Shown: in pieces, positions 9,214-16,111 of the stretch
Numbering within the stretch: the first letter of the stretch is position 1
Layout: each line of letters begins with the position of its first letter
Source: Phormidium sp. OSCR
GTDB lineage: Bacteria; Cyanobacteriota; Cyanobacteriia; Cyanobacteriales; Geitlerinemataceae
NCBI GenBank assembly: GCA_001314905.1
Contig: LJZT01000006.1
Span: 18,356 to 82,355, forward strand
Direction: 5' to 3'
Length of the DNA: 64,000 nucleotides
The notes under the pieces: model-generated
Databases searched by the model: none
Told to the model about the DNA's origin: nothing
The model's input: only the letters and a program-made list of their open reading frames with translations
Position numbers and translations under genes: made by a program

Positions 9214-10518
9214 CTACAGATTGCGGTGGCGAAAGGGTTTAGCATCCTCACCGCTATAGGTGGCAGCAATATGACCATTCCCCACCACTTGATATTTGTA
9301 GGTGACGAGGCCTTCTAACCCCACTGGCCCGCGAGGAGGGAGTTTTTGGGTACTAATGCCCACTTCCGCCCCGAAACCGTAGCGGAAGCCATCGGCAAAT
9401 CGAGTCGAACAGTTATGGAAAACTCCCGCTGCATCCACTTGGGCGAAAAAGCTATCCACGGCCTGGGGGGCTTCGCTGATAATGGCTTCGGTATGACGGG
9501 AGCCATAGGTGTTAATGTGGGCGATCGCCTCAGCCGGGGAATCCACCACCCGAATTGCTAACACTAAATCGCTATACTCGGTTTGCCAGTCGTCTTCTGT
9601 TGCGGCCTCCATCTCGACGATTGATTGGGCGATCGCATCCCCCCGCAGGGTCACGCCTTTTTCCTGCAAGGCCTCAGCCAGCGGTGGCAAAAAGGCTTTG
9701 GCGACCCCCTGATGAATTAACAGGGTTTCGACGGCGTTACAGGCGGCGGGATATTGGGTTTTGGCATCGACCACAATGGGGATGGCTTTATCGAGGACGG
9801 CACTTTGGTCGATGAAGATATGACAAATCCCATCGGCATGGCCTAATACGGGGATTCGGGTGTTTTCTTGCACAAACCGGACAAAGGCGTTGGAACCCCG
9901 AGGGATAATTAAATCCACCATGGAATCGAGTTGCAACAGTTCCAGGATTTCCTCGCGAGTGGTCAGCAGTTGAATGGCATCGCTGGGGAGTCCCACATAC
10001 TCTAAGCCGCGATGAATGGCCGCAACGATCGCCTGACAGGAGCGACTGGCTTCTTTACCCCCTTTGAAAATGACACCATTCCCGGATTTCAGGGCTAGGC
10101 TGGCGATTTGAATCGCCGCATCGGGGCGGGCCTCGAAAATCACCCCTAAGACCCCTAGGGGACAGGTGATGCGTTTGAGAACCAGTCCATCATCGAGTTC
10201 TCGGTGGAGTTGGGCGACACCGACGGGATCGGGGAGTTTGCCCACATCCCGCACCCCGGCGATGGCCCCTTGCAGTTTGCTTTCACTCAGTTTGAGGCGA
10301 TCGTAGAGAGGCTTCGCCAGGCCCTCCTGTTGGGCCGCTTCGCAGTCAGCGGCGTTGGCTTCTAAAATCTCCCCAGCGGCCAGGTTCAGGGAATCTGCCA
10401 CAGCCGCAATGGCTGCATTTTTGGCATCACGGCTGAGATATCCTAACTGTTGCGCCGCCTGACGGGTTCGATGGGCGCTCTCAGCCAAGGACGAAGACGC
10501 TACAGTAGAAACAGTCAT
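9214..10518 (-). CDS. proA: Glutamate-5-semialdehyde dehydrogenase (gamma-glutamyl phosphate reductase)
   Basis: ProA makes glutamate-5-semialdehyde from gamma-glutamyl phosphate with NADPH, the second step of proline synthesis. The 434-aa length is normal. Family landmarks include '[14 protein letters not shown]', '[15 protein letters not shown]', 'IPRGSNAFV', '[20 protein letters not shown]' with the catalytic Cys, and '[22 protein letters not shown]'. proB is not in the window. The 214-base region upstream, shared divergently with the pterin synthase gene, should hold both promoters, but I see no clear box. Confidence 0.95.
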   Translation of the reverse strand: MTVSTVASSSLAESAHRTRQAAQQLGYLSRDAKNAAIAAVADSLNLAAGEILEANAADCEAAQQEGLAKPLYDRLKLSESKLQGAIAGVRDVGKLPDPVGVAQLHRELDDGLVLKRITCPLGVLGVIFEARPDAAIQIASLALKSGNGVIFKGGKEASRSCQAIVAAIHRGLEYVGLPSDAIQLLTTREEILELLQLDSMVDLIIPRGSNAFVRFVQENTRIPVLGHADGICHIFIDQSAVLDKAIPIVVDAKTQYPAACNAVETLLIHQGVAKAFLPPLAEALQEKGVTLRGDAIAQSIVEMEAATEDDWQTEYSDLVLAIRVVDSPAEAIAHINTYGSRHTEAIISEAPQAVDSFFAQVDAAGVFHNCSTRFADGFRYGFGAEVGISTQKLPPRGPVGLEGLVTYKYQVVGNGHIAATYSGEDAKPFRHRNL

Positions 10519-10732
10519 TCTTACTTCTCCGATTGGGTTAAAGGATCGCTTAAGCTCCTTTCAGTGTACCGTTTGCCGGGGAACCCTTCGACTGGGGCGA
10601 TCGGTCCCTTGGGGATTTTTTGCCCCTCTCACGTCGATTTGGCTGAGATCTTCGCTACAATTAAGGACAGCTTTACAAAAGTTTAAGAATAGCGCCAACG
10701 CAACCATTCACTGAGTCGCCCAGCGAAGATTT

Positions 10733-11596
10733 ATGGACTGTATTATCAACCGTCGCGCCCAATTTTCCGCCGGTCACCGCTACTGGCTCCCGGAACTGAG
10801 CGAAGCCGAGAATCGCCGCCAGTTCGGGGCTTGCGCCAATACCCACGGCCACGGACACAACTATGTTCTCTATGTATCAATGGCCGGAGAACTCGATGAG
10901 TATGGCATGGTGCTGAACTTATCGAACATCAAACATGATATTAAACGGGAAGTCACCAGTCAGCTTGACTTTTCCTTTTTGAACGAAGTTTGGCCCGAAT
11001 TTAAGGAGACTTTACCCACCACTGAAAATGTGGCGCGGGTCATTTGGCAACGACTCCAGCCCCATCTCCCCCTCGTCAAAATTCAGCTTTCGGAACATCC
11101 TGATTTATGGGCCGATTACTTTGGCAACGGCTGGGAAGCTCATTTAACCACTTGCACTCATTTTAGTGCCGCCCATCGCCTGGCCATTCCTGATGCCAGC
11201 GACGATGAAAATGATGCGATTTATGGCAAATGTGCTTATCCCCATGGTCATGGTCACAACTACAATTTAGAAGTGACGGTGAAGGGAGAAATGGATCAAC
11301 GCACGGGAATGCTAGTTGATTTGGGGGCATTAAATCAACTAATCGAGGATTTGGTGGCCGAACCCTTCGACCATACCTTCCTGAATTATGACATTCCCTA
11401 TTTTGAGAAAACCGTCCCCACTACTGAGAATTTTGTCCTACATATTCGCGATATTTTGACGCAACCGATTCGCGATTTGGGAGCAAGTTTATATAAGGTG
11501 AAACTGATTGAAAGTCCGGGCAATTCCTGTGAAGTGTTGGGAGAAGCGGATGCCGAAACTCCCCCGTCGGAAGCGGAATTAGTGGGTGCAGTTTAA
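10733..11596 (+). CDS. Tandem 6-pyruvoyl/6-carboxy-tetrahydropterin synthase (two PTPS domains)
   Basis: This 287-aa protein is a head-to-tail duplication of the PTPS/QueD fold, acting on 7,8-dihydroneopterin triphosphate in the queuosine or pterin pathway. Domain 1 keeps the zinc histidines (H15 in FSAGHR; H40 and H42 in HGHGHN) and the catalytic Cys34. Where QueD has Asp-His it reads LDFSFLN, so the catalytic His is Phe80. Domain 2 is complete: FSAAHR, Cys167, HGHGHN, D213-H214 in FDHTFLN and Glu260 in KLIESPGN. Domain 1 may thus be structural or have altered chemistry. Proteins of about 290 aa with two PTPS domains are, to my recollection, the common cyanobacterial form. The product may be carboxy- or pyruvoyl-tetrahydropterin; sequence alone does not decide. 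Confidence 0.85.
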   Translation: MDCIINRRAQFSAGHRYWLPELSEAENRRQFGACANTHGHGHNYVLYVSMAGELDEYGMVLNLSNIKHDIKREVTSQLDFSFLNEVWPEFKETLPTTENVARVIWQRLQPHLPLVKIQLSEHPDLWADYFGNGWEAHLTTCTHFSAAHRLAIPDASDDENDAIYGKCAYPHGHGHNYNLEVTVKGEMDQRTGMLVDLGALNQLIEDLVAEPFDHTFLNYDIPYFEKTVPTTENFVLHIRDILTQPIRDLGASLYKVKLIESPGNSCEVLGEADAETPPSEAELVGAV

Positions 11597-11614
11597 CAGC
11601 ACAAACATACGACA

Positions 11615-11740
11615 GCGAAGAGGGCGAACCGCCGTTCGCCCCTACAATTGCACTTCCCACTCTCCCCCTCTCGTGTCATGGCTGAAGCCGTGACACGCTC
11701 TGGGGGAGGCTCCGCCTCCCCTAAGCTGAACAGCAAAAAG
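11615..11740. repeat. Cluster of three REP-like palindromes
   Basis: Three short inverted repeats follow the pterin synthase gene: GGGCGAAC..GTTCGCCC near 11620-11641, GTGTCATGGCT..AGCCGTGACAC near 11673-11698, and GGGGAGGC..GCCTCCCC near 11702-11722. Similar intergenic palindromes are dispersed in many cyanobacterial genomes. The rest of the 258-base gap has no reading frame I would call. Confidence 0.7.
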
Positions 11741-11854
11741 AACCGGGAAGCCATGGCGAAACCCATTACCACAAAAACGATAAAACGTCAAGAGGCGACT
11801 TTCAAATCCTAGAATTCTTCCGGAAACTAGGAACGATGGAGATTTCTCAGCCAA

Positions 11855-12829
11855 CTACACCCCGGCAAACTCCCAGAGGACGTTATTGCCGTAGTCGAGG
11901 GGATCGGTGACGATGCGACCGATGCGATCGATCTCGGCAAGGTCGTTGGAGGAGAGGTCGAGTTCGGCGGCTTTGGCGTTGTCCTGCGCCTGTTCCGGGC
12001 TGCGCGCCCCGACGATCGCAAACGACTCCGGCTGTTTCACCAACCAGGCGATCGCCAGTTGTGCCAGGGTGCAGTGGTTGCGTTCGGCGACGGGACGGAG
12101 TTTGTCGAGGGCGGTTTGCACGCGATCGTAGTTGTTGCGATCGGCAAACAGCTTGTTTTTCGCGCGGTGGTCGCCCTCCTCGAACTGGTGATCGCGTCCG
12201 AACTTACCCGTCAGCAACCCTTGCGCCAGGGACGAGTAGGCCAAAATTGCGATGTTGTGTTCGACGCAGTAAGGCATTACCCCGTCCTCGATCTCGCGCC
12301 AGAACAGGGAATAGGGCGGTTGCAGGCTATCGATGCGTCCGTACTGCGACGCTTCTGCCAGTTGCGCGGCGGAAAAGTTAGACACGCCGATCGCCCGAAT
12401 CTTACCGTCTGCCTTCAGCTTCGTCAGCGCCGACATGGTTTCTTCAAGGGGAACCACGTCGCTGCCCCAACAGCCGGAGGGCCAGTGAATTTGGTAGAGG
12501 TCGATGTAGTCGGTTTGCAGGTTCCGCAGCGATCGCTCGCAGGCTTCGAGTACCTGGTCGTACTTAAGATGGTTGGCAAAGACTTTGTCGGCGTACACCA
12601 CCTTATCGCGCACGTCAGCCAGCGCCCGCGCCACGATCTGTTCGGAATGTCCGTCGCCGTACTGTTCGGCGGTGTCGATGCTGGTGATGCCCGCATCGTA
12701 GGCGGCGCGAATCGTCCGCACCATCTCCTCGTCGTCGATTCCCGTCCACATGGCTTTGCCCGCCTGCCAGGTTCCCAGCAAAACGGGGGTCATTTGCACG
12801 TCAGATTTACCAAGTTTGCGCGTGTTCAC
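11855..12829 (-). CDS. Aldo/keto reductase
   Basis: This is an NADPH-dependent oxidoreductase of the AKR superfamily with a TIM-barrel fold. The catalytic tetrad is visible: Asp in SIDTAEQYG, Tyr in the same motif, Lys in YADKVFANH and His in LYQIHWP. The cofactor signatures 'AIGVSNFS' and 'IVGARSPEQAQDNAKA' are also present. I place the start at a GTG about 12829 because AAGGAG lies 8 bases ahead of it; an upstream TTG six codons earlier overlaps that ribosome site. The physiological substrate cannot be told. By eye the codon use is more G/C-ending than in neighbouring genes, and the gene borders a stretch full of mobile-element debris, so recent acquisition is possible. Confidence 0.88.
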   Translation of the reverse strand: MNTRKLGKSDVQMTPVLLGTWQAGKAMWTGIDDEEMVRTIRAAYDAGITSIDTAEQYGDGHSEQIVARALADVRDKVVYADKVFANHLKYDQVLEACERSLRNLQTDYIDLYQIHWPSGCWGSDVVPLEETMSALTKLKADGKIRAIGVSNFSAAQLAEASQYGRIDSLQPPYSLFWREIEDGVMPYCVEHNIAILAYSSLAQGLLTGKFGRDHQFEEGDHRAKNKLFADRNNYDRVQTALDKLRPVAERNHCTLAQLAIAWLVKQPESFAIVGARSPEQAQDNAKAAELDLSSNDLAEIDRIGRIVTDPLDYGNNVLWEFAGV

Positions 12830-12920
12830 GGTGAAGTCTCCTTGCAATGAGTTGGGACAATTGAGGGGGATTAGCTTACGATTTCGGTCTTCAGAATCGG
12901 GATATATTAGGCTGATGCAG

Positions 12921-12984
12921 AAACCCGGTCTCTAAACGGTGTGTTCTGGTTTGAGCGTCTCGTTCTCAACGGGAAGCCGGGTTT
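12921..12984. repeat. AACCCGG inverted-repeat element
   Basis: AAACCCGG (12921-12928) and CCGGGTTT (12977-12984) form the ends of a 64-base inverted repeat. The sequence looks like a dispersed cyanobacterial intergenic repeat rather than a gene terminator, as it lies upstream of the reductase gene. Confidence 0.5.
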
Positions 12985-13095
12985 TTCAGTTTAAAATAGC
13001 TCGATTTTAGTCTGGGTTTTGAACGCGATCGAGACTCAGGCTAGACTATCTTTTCAAAAATAGGACGGTTTTAAAAACAGCGCATCCTACTTTGG

Positions 13096-13290
13096 ATGGA
13101 TAGTGCGATCGGCTCGATGCCGAATCTCGACGACGACGCGGCTGACAATTCCTCGGAGGCGGCGATCGTCAAGCAGCTATGCGGAGGCGATCGACGATCT
13201 GACGCTTGCGGCGGAGAATGCCAGTCTCTACAAGGGCTTGCAGGAGCTGAACGAGCCGAAAAGTGTTCAACCTCTGGTACTCCCATAACG
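13096..13290 (+). pseudogene. Possible gene remnant with frameshift
   Basis: Two overlapping frames on the + strand give protein-like pieces: 'NSSEAAIVK' in one frame, and 'SYAEAIDDLTLAAENASLY' plus 'KGLQELNE' in the next. Joined by one frameshift they would form a helical segment. I do not recognise the family. It overlaps the integrase remnant on the other strand at its right end. The call rests only on composition and helix-like periodicity. Confidence 0.25.
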
Positions 13291-13376
13291 TAAGTTTGTT
13301 CGGTACGGTAGGAGTAGTGTTTGACTCGGATCGCGTCGCGCAGGCGATCGGGCAGCTTCTTGGGAGGAGGTTGCAT
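13284..13376 (-). pseudogene. Integron-type tyrosine integrase, N-terminal remnant
   Basis: From the ATG at 13376 the minus strand encodes about 31 residues ending KLPDRLRDAIRVKHYSYRTEQ-TYV. This matches the start of the SAM-like N-terminal domain of integron/XerC-like integrases, whose usual pattern is LLDxxRxxIRxKHYSxRTExxY. After that the frame continues into unrelated sequence, and no catalytic domain (R..HxxR..Y) is present. It is a dead fragment, but it shows that a recombinase gene once lay here. Confidence 0.7.
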
Positions 13377-13497
13377 GATTTGGGAATGCTTGTGCTGGGA
13401 AGTATTAAATTAATCCTAATGCAGCCTTGACGTTCGATCAAAATGGTAGTTATATTTTTCCGAAGCAGACGGGCTGTGAATGCGTAAGAAGTGCGGC

Positions 13498-13556
13498 GGC
13501 TGTGTTCCTGCGGAATAAGAATCCGTCTACAAAAACCGTGCGAATCCTTAAATTAA
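13498..13556. repeat. Upstream copy of 58-bp imperfect direct repeat around the HPr gene
   Basis: Begins GGCTGTGTTCCTG, continues with AATAAGAA, then ACCGTGCG and CCTT.AATT. The second copy is at 13973-14031. The two copies agree at most positions, with one single-base length difference, and bracket the HPr gene with its upstream MITE-like element. Confidence 0.75.
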
Positions 13557-13558
13557 TA

Positions 13559-13678
13559 GGGTCTTCGGGGTTTAAGGCATAGAATGTGTAGTATAATAAA
13601 AAAAACAGGATTTTGATCGCTAAAATCCCTGAAGTTTCGTTGGCTTATTTTTTCTTTCACCCTAAACTCGGAAGACCC
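13559..13678. mobile_element. MITE-like 120-bp element with 15-bp terminal inverted repeats
   Basis: GGGTCTTCGGGGTTT (13559-13573) and AAACTCGGAAGACCC (13664-13678) are inverted copies with 2 mismatches. AATTAAT-like bases flank both ends (left AATTAATA, right AATTAAC), resembling an AT-rich target duplication of 7-8 bp. Inverted repeats starting GGGTCTTC with such duplications recall ISL3-family ends, from memory. There is no transposase. A perfect TATAAT lies inside at 13592-13597, so the element may supply a promoter to the HPr gene. Confidence 0.5.
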
Positions 13679-13697
13679 AATTAACAGGAGGTTCAAG

Positions 13698-13949
13698 ATG
13701 TATCAAAAAGAGATAGAAATTAAAGCAGATTTAGAAACTCGTCCAGCAGCACAGTTTGTTAAGGAAGCAAAGTCATTTGACGCTGAAATTGTCGTAACCG
13801 CTAATGGAAAGAGTGCAAGAGCAAAGAGTCTTTTTAAACTGCAAGCTCTTGGGTTGGTAAAAGGTACTGTAATTACCATTTCTGCAGAAGGACGTCAAGC
13901 GCAAGCCTCAGTTGACCATTTAGCTGATCTCATAGAACAACTGTGTTAG
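13698..13949 (+). CDS. HPr-like protein lacking the phosphorylatable histidine
   Basis: This 83-aa protein is recognisably HPr, the phosphocarrier of the sugar PTS, and resembles enterobacterial HPr more than Gram-positive ones. It shares [11 protein letters not shown], the NGKSA strand and [11 protein letters not shown], then GTV.TISAEG. The active-site region should read GLHTRP; here it reads DLETRP, two residues shorter, so His15 is replaced by Glu13. It therefore cannot accept phosphate from enzyme I in the usual way. The Ser46 region (AKSLFKL) is kept, as in the Bacillus paralogue Crh, which also lacks the histidine. The gene has a strong ribosome site (AGGAGG), is more AT-rich than its surroundings, has no HIP1 site, and lies between direct repeats among mobile remnants. 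I infer horizontal transfer. Confidence 0.82.
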   Translation: MYQKEIEIKADLETRPAAQFVKEAKSFDAEIVVTANGKSARAKSLFKLQALGLVKGTVITISAEGRQAQASVDHLADLIEQLC

Positions 13950-13972
13950 CTCGAGGTAAGGTAAACTGACTT

Positions 13973-14031
13973 GGCTGTGTTCCTGATAAATAAGAAGCCA
14001 TTTAAAACGAACCGTGCGGAACCTTGAATTT
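13973..14031. repeat. Downstream copy of the 58-bp imperfect direct repeat
   Basis: Begins GGCTGTGTTCCTG and contains AATAAGAA, ACCGTGCG and CCTTGAATT in the same order as the copy at 13498-13556. It starts about 24 bases after the HPr stop codon. Confidence 0.75.
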
Positions 14032-14040
14032 CAGATGATG

Positions 14041-14225
14041 GCAAGGGGACTAAAGTCCCCGAGTCGCTTTTCCACCCCGCTCTAAAGAGTCGGGGCTATC
14101 AAGCTCCCGAATCCTGGCGTATCCAGGAATAAACGATCGCGACTCATTCGTTTCGATGACTTTAGCCGTAATCGAGTTACTCATAGGGTTTGTTTTTGAC
14201 ACTCCCTGAAAATGGGAAGGCAAGG
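14041..14225. mobile_element. IS200/IS605-like end fragments (non-autonomous or decayed)
   Basis: GGGGACTAAAGTCCCC (14046-14061) is a perfect palindrome. A second hairpin, CCCCGCTCT..AGAGTCGGGG, follows at about 14076-14096. A third element reads TTGACACTCCC..GGGAAGG near 14194-14220. These resemble the subterminal hairpins of cyanobacterial IS200/IS605 elements. No tnpA or tnpB frame lies between them. The stretch to 14362 adds only weak open frames that I do not call. Confidence 0.4.
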
Positions 14226-14362
14226 GGCTTGCTGAGGTGGAACTGATGGTTCAGTGCCAGTCGGAACAACCCGGCGCTCATCCGCTCATCATTGATATGA
14301 TAGATGATAGAGCGCGGGCAAAACCAAGTGGAGGGTTCCCAATTTCTCGGCAACTGCCTCAA

Positions 14363-14776
14363 CTAACTATCCTTATTCGCCTGAAACGCCTCGCGATCGC
14401 TCATCTCCACATCAATCCGAATCGACTCAATCCCATCCCGAGCCGCCAAAGACAGCATCGAATCTAATTGCACCCAAACCAGAAGTGCTGTGGGAATGAC
14501 AACAATTGCACCTAGGGGATAGGCAAACAGGGGCGGAACTTCAAAGGTCGATAAACTCGTACAAACGCAAATCGTGGCAAACAGACAAGTGAACAGATAA
14601 GCCAGCTTTAAATTTGGCGTTTTATAGTGAATTTCTGAAGGATTGCCCTTCGACTTCCATAGAGCAAACTGATATTCCAAAATATCTTTAAAAACAATCC
14701 CGCAGAGAACCGCAAAGATACAACTAATCACAACAATCGTGTAACTCGGTAAATTGGCTAGGCTGGAAAAATTCAT
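14363..14776 (-). CDS. Membrane protein of unknown function
   Basis: This 137-aa protein has three probable transmembrane segments: about residues 10-31 (YTIVVISCIFAVLCGIVF), about 57-77 (LAYLFTCLFATICVCTS) and about 83-104 (LFAYPLGAIVVIPTALLVWV). A cytoplasmic loop reads EYQFALWKSKGNPSEIHYKTPN. I do not recognise a named family. The frame ends in a short acidic tail. The gene is downstream of the grxD terminator on the same strand and likely has its own promoter in the AT-rich stretch before it. A small-membrane-protein role is all that can be said. Confidence 0.6.
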   Translation of the reverse strand: MNFSSLANLPSYTIVVISCIFAVLCGIVFKDILEYQFALWKSKGNPSEIHYKTPNLKLAYLFTCLFATICVCTSLSTFEVPPLFAYPLGAIVVIPTALLVWVQLDSMLSLAARDGIESIRIDVEMSDREAFQANKDS

Positions 14777-14857
14777 AATTTTTAGAAATTTATTGAGTTC
14801 TTCGCCAATTGTAACACAAATCTTAACAAAAAATAGCCCTTAACTCCTTGACAAAAC

Positions 14858-14887
14858 GAAAAAAGCCCCCCAAAAAATTAGGAGGGC
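14858..14887 (-). terminator. Intrinsic terminator of grxD
   Basis: On the minus strand AGCCCTCC and GGGGGGCT form a stem with one wobble and an AT loop, followed directly by TTTTTT. It lies 27 bases after the grxD stop codon. Confidence 0.8.
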
Positions 14888-14913
14888 TAAATCGGCAGAG
14901 CCAATCAAGATGA

Positions 14914-15237
14914 TTAGGAGGCTAAAGCAACCTGTACCATCTGCTGAAGCTCACCATTTTGATAGAGTTCGATCGCAATATCCGACCCGCCAACGAACTC
15001 CCCATCAATATAGAGTTGAGGAATCGTCGGCCAGTTAGAATACTCCTTAATCCCTTGGCGAATGTCAAAATCCTCTAAAACATCAACCGTTTGATAGGGA
15101 ACACCAAGGCTATTGAGCATTTGCACGACGTTATTCGAGAAGCCGCACTGGGGCATCAGTTTATTTCCCTTCATGAAAACCAGCACTTTATGCTGTTTCA
15201 ACAGGTCGTCGATTCGTTGCTTAACATCTGGGGTCAT
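14914..15237 (-). CDS. grxD: Monothiol (CGFS) glutaredoxin
   Basis: This 107-aa Grx4/GrxD-type protein binds and delivers [2Fe-2S] clusters together with glutathione. The diagnostic active site is CGFS at Cys31, preceded by 'FMKGNKLMPQ'. The glutathione-binding segments WPTIPQLYIDGEFVGGSDI also match. The BolA partner gene lies 70 bases upstream on the same strand, a frequent pairing because BolA and CGFS glutaredoxins form a cluster-bridged heterodimer. A terminator follows, so bolA-grxD probably forms a two-gene unit. Confidence 0.95.
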   Translation of the reverse strand: MTPDVKQRIDDLLKQHKVLVFMKGNKLMPQCGFSNNVVQMLNSLGVPYQTVDVLEDFDIRQGIKEYSNWPTIPQLYIDGEFVGGSDIAIELYQNGELQQMVQVALAS

Positions 15238-15307
15238 GGCAATTCAATAATGTGAGTTTCGTGTAAATGGAGTTCAGAGGACTGGTGAAAAAGGGGCCGT
15301 TTATACC

Positions 15308-15568
15308 TTAGCCAACTTGGCCAGCGGCCGCCCACTTTTCTGGAGTGTAGGTTTTCAGCGCTAGGGCGTGGATGGCTTCTGAAGCCAATTCACCACGCAA
15401 CGCACCGTAAACCAGTTGATGCTGTTTGACCAAGGATAGGCCAGCAAATTTTGGGGAAACCACGACGGCTTCGAGGTGATCTCCGCCACCCGTGAGGTCC
15501 CGAACCTGCACTTCGGCTTCACCGAGTTCCGTTCGGATAATGTCTGCGACGCGATCGAGGCTAACCAT
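15308..15568 (-). CDS. bolA: BolA family protein
   Basis: This 86-aa BolA protein is a partner of the CGFS glutaredoxin encoded just downstream. The fold is shown by '[22 protein letters not shown]', '[18 protein letters not shown]' and '[16 protein letters not shown]', where the conserved His and the loop that ligates the shared [2Fe-2S] cluster are present. It likely helps iron-sulfur trafficking or redox signalling. A decayed tnpB unit lies immediately upstream, so the insertion may have changed its promoter region. Confidence 0.93.
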   Translation of the reverse strand: MVSLDRVADIIRTELGEAEVQVRDLTGGGDHLEAVVVSPKFAGLSLVKQHQLVYGALRGELASEAIHALALKTYTPEKWAAAGQVG

Positions 15569-15620
15569 GCCTACTCCTTACAATTCGTTAGGGCTTTTCA
15601 AACTTCTATTAAGACATTTT

Positions 15621-15775
15621 GACATCCTCCCACGCTAATTCAAAGAATATAGCGTGGAATTCCCACCATCACTGATGAGGTTTCCTCTTTCTACGACTCG
15701 GCTTACCTTGAGGAGTCTCCCCACCAAGGCAGAGGTCGATATCTCCGGAGGCGTGAGTTTCCGTATGCCCTACGG
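15621..15775 (-). ncRNA. Likely omegaRNA / right end of an IS200/IS605 tnpB unit
   Basis: On the minus strand the end of the tnpB remnant runs into a structured stretch typical of IS605-type right ends. It contains 'GGTGGGGAGACTCC', 'CGAGTCGTAGAAAGAGGAAACC' and 'GGTGGGAATTCC', and then a terminal hairpin CCACGCT..AGCGTGG (15630-15657 on the + strand) ending at GAGGATGTC. In TnpB systems this region is the guide-RNA scaffold, and bases just outside the end act as the guide. Whether it is still transcribed is not known. Confidence 0.5.
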
Positions 15776-15954
15776 TACTTACTTATTGACTGAAGATTGT
15801 GATTCCTTACCCGGTCCTGCACCTTCAAGTCTTCATAGGCGACCCAGTCGTTAGACTGGCTGACGCACGATGCCATCTTAATGGCAAAGTTTTTACGCTG
15901 CCTACTTACCTTGAAGTATTTCCCGATTATACTACAGTGGTTGCCGCGATTCAT
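15703..15954 (-). pseudogene. tnpB (IS200/IS605 RNA-guided nuclease) remnant
   Basis: The frame encodes a recognisable central TnpB piece: VSRQRKNFAIKMASCVSQSN followed by 'VAYEDLKVQDRVRNHNLQSIS'. This is the RuvC region around the catalytic E in EDL. It then jumps straight to the C-terminal 'AYGNSRLRRYRPLPWWGDS'. The zinc-finger segment (CxxC..CxC) and the last RuvC aspartate in between, roughly 100 residues, are missing, as is the N-terminal half. The unit is therefore an internally deleted pseudogene. No tnpA transposase is nearby. The remaining gap up to 16111 holds nothing else I recognise. Confidence 0.82.
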
Positions 15955-16111
15955 CTCAACGGACGTTGAATCGAAAGATTACAACGTGAGCCTTCTCGCG
16001 GGGTAGGTAAAGGAATTGTCGTATCAGATCCCCCGAAGCCTAAGTTTTTTTTGCCTAGAGTGACGGCGAGGCCCCAACCCGCGGCCCTCAGCCTCCAACC
16101 TCAGCGCCCTA

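Noticed and set aside
12059..12381. Second + strand frame of 106 codons within the reductase
   Set aside because: Arg/Pro-rich shadow of the reductase with no homology-like segment.
12059..12850. Open frame of 263 codons on the + strand
   Set aside because: Exactly antisense to the aldo/keto reductase, whose G/C-ending codons leave the complement free of stops. It has no family motifs, while the reductase has its whole catalytic tetrad.
14177..14362. Minus-strand frame of 61 codons after the IS605-like segment
   Set aside because: Passes through a hairpin-rich segment and shows no family pattern or ribosome site. I list the segment as mobile-element debris instead.
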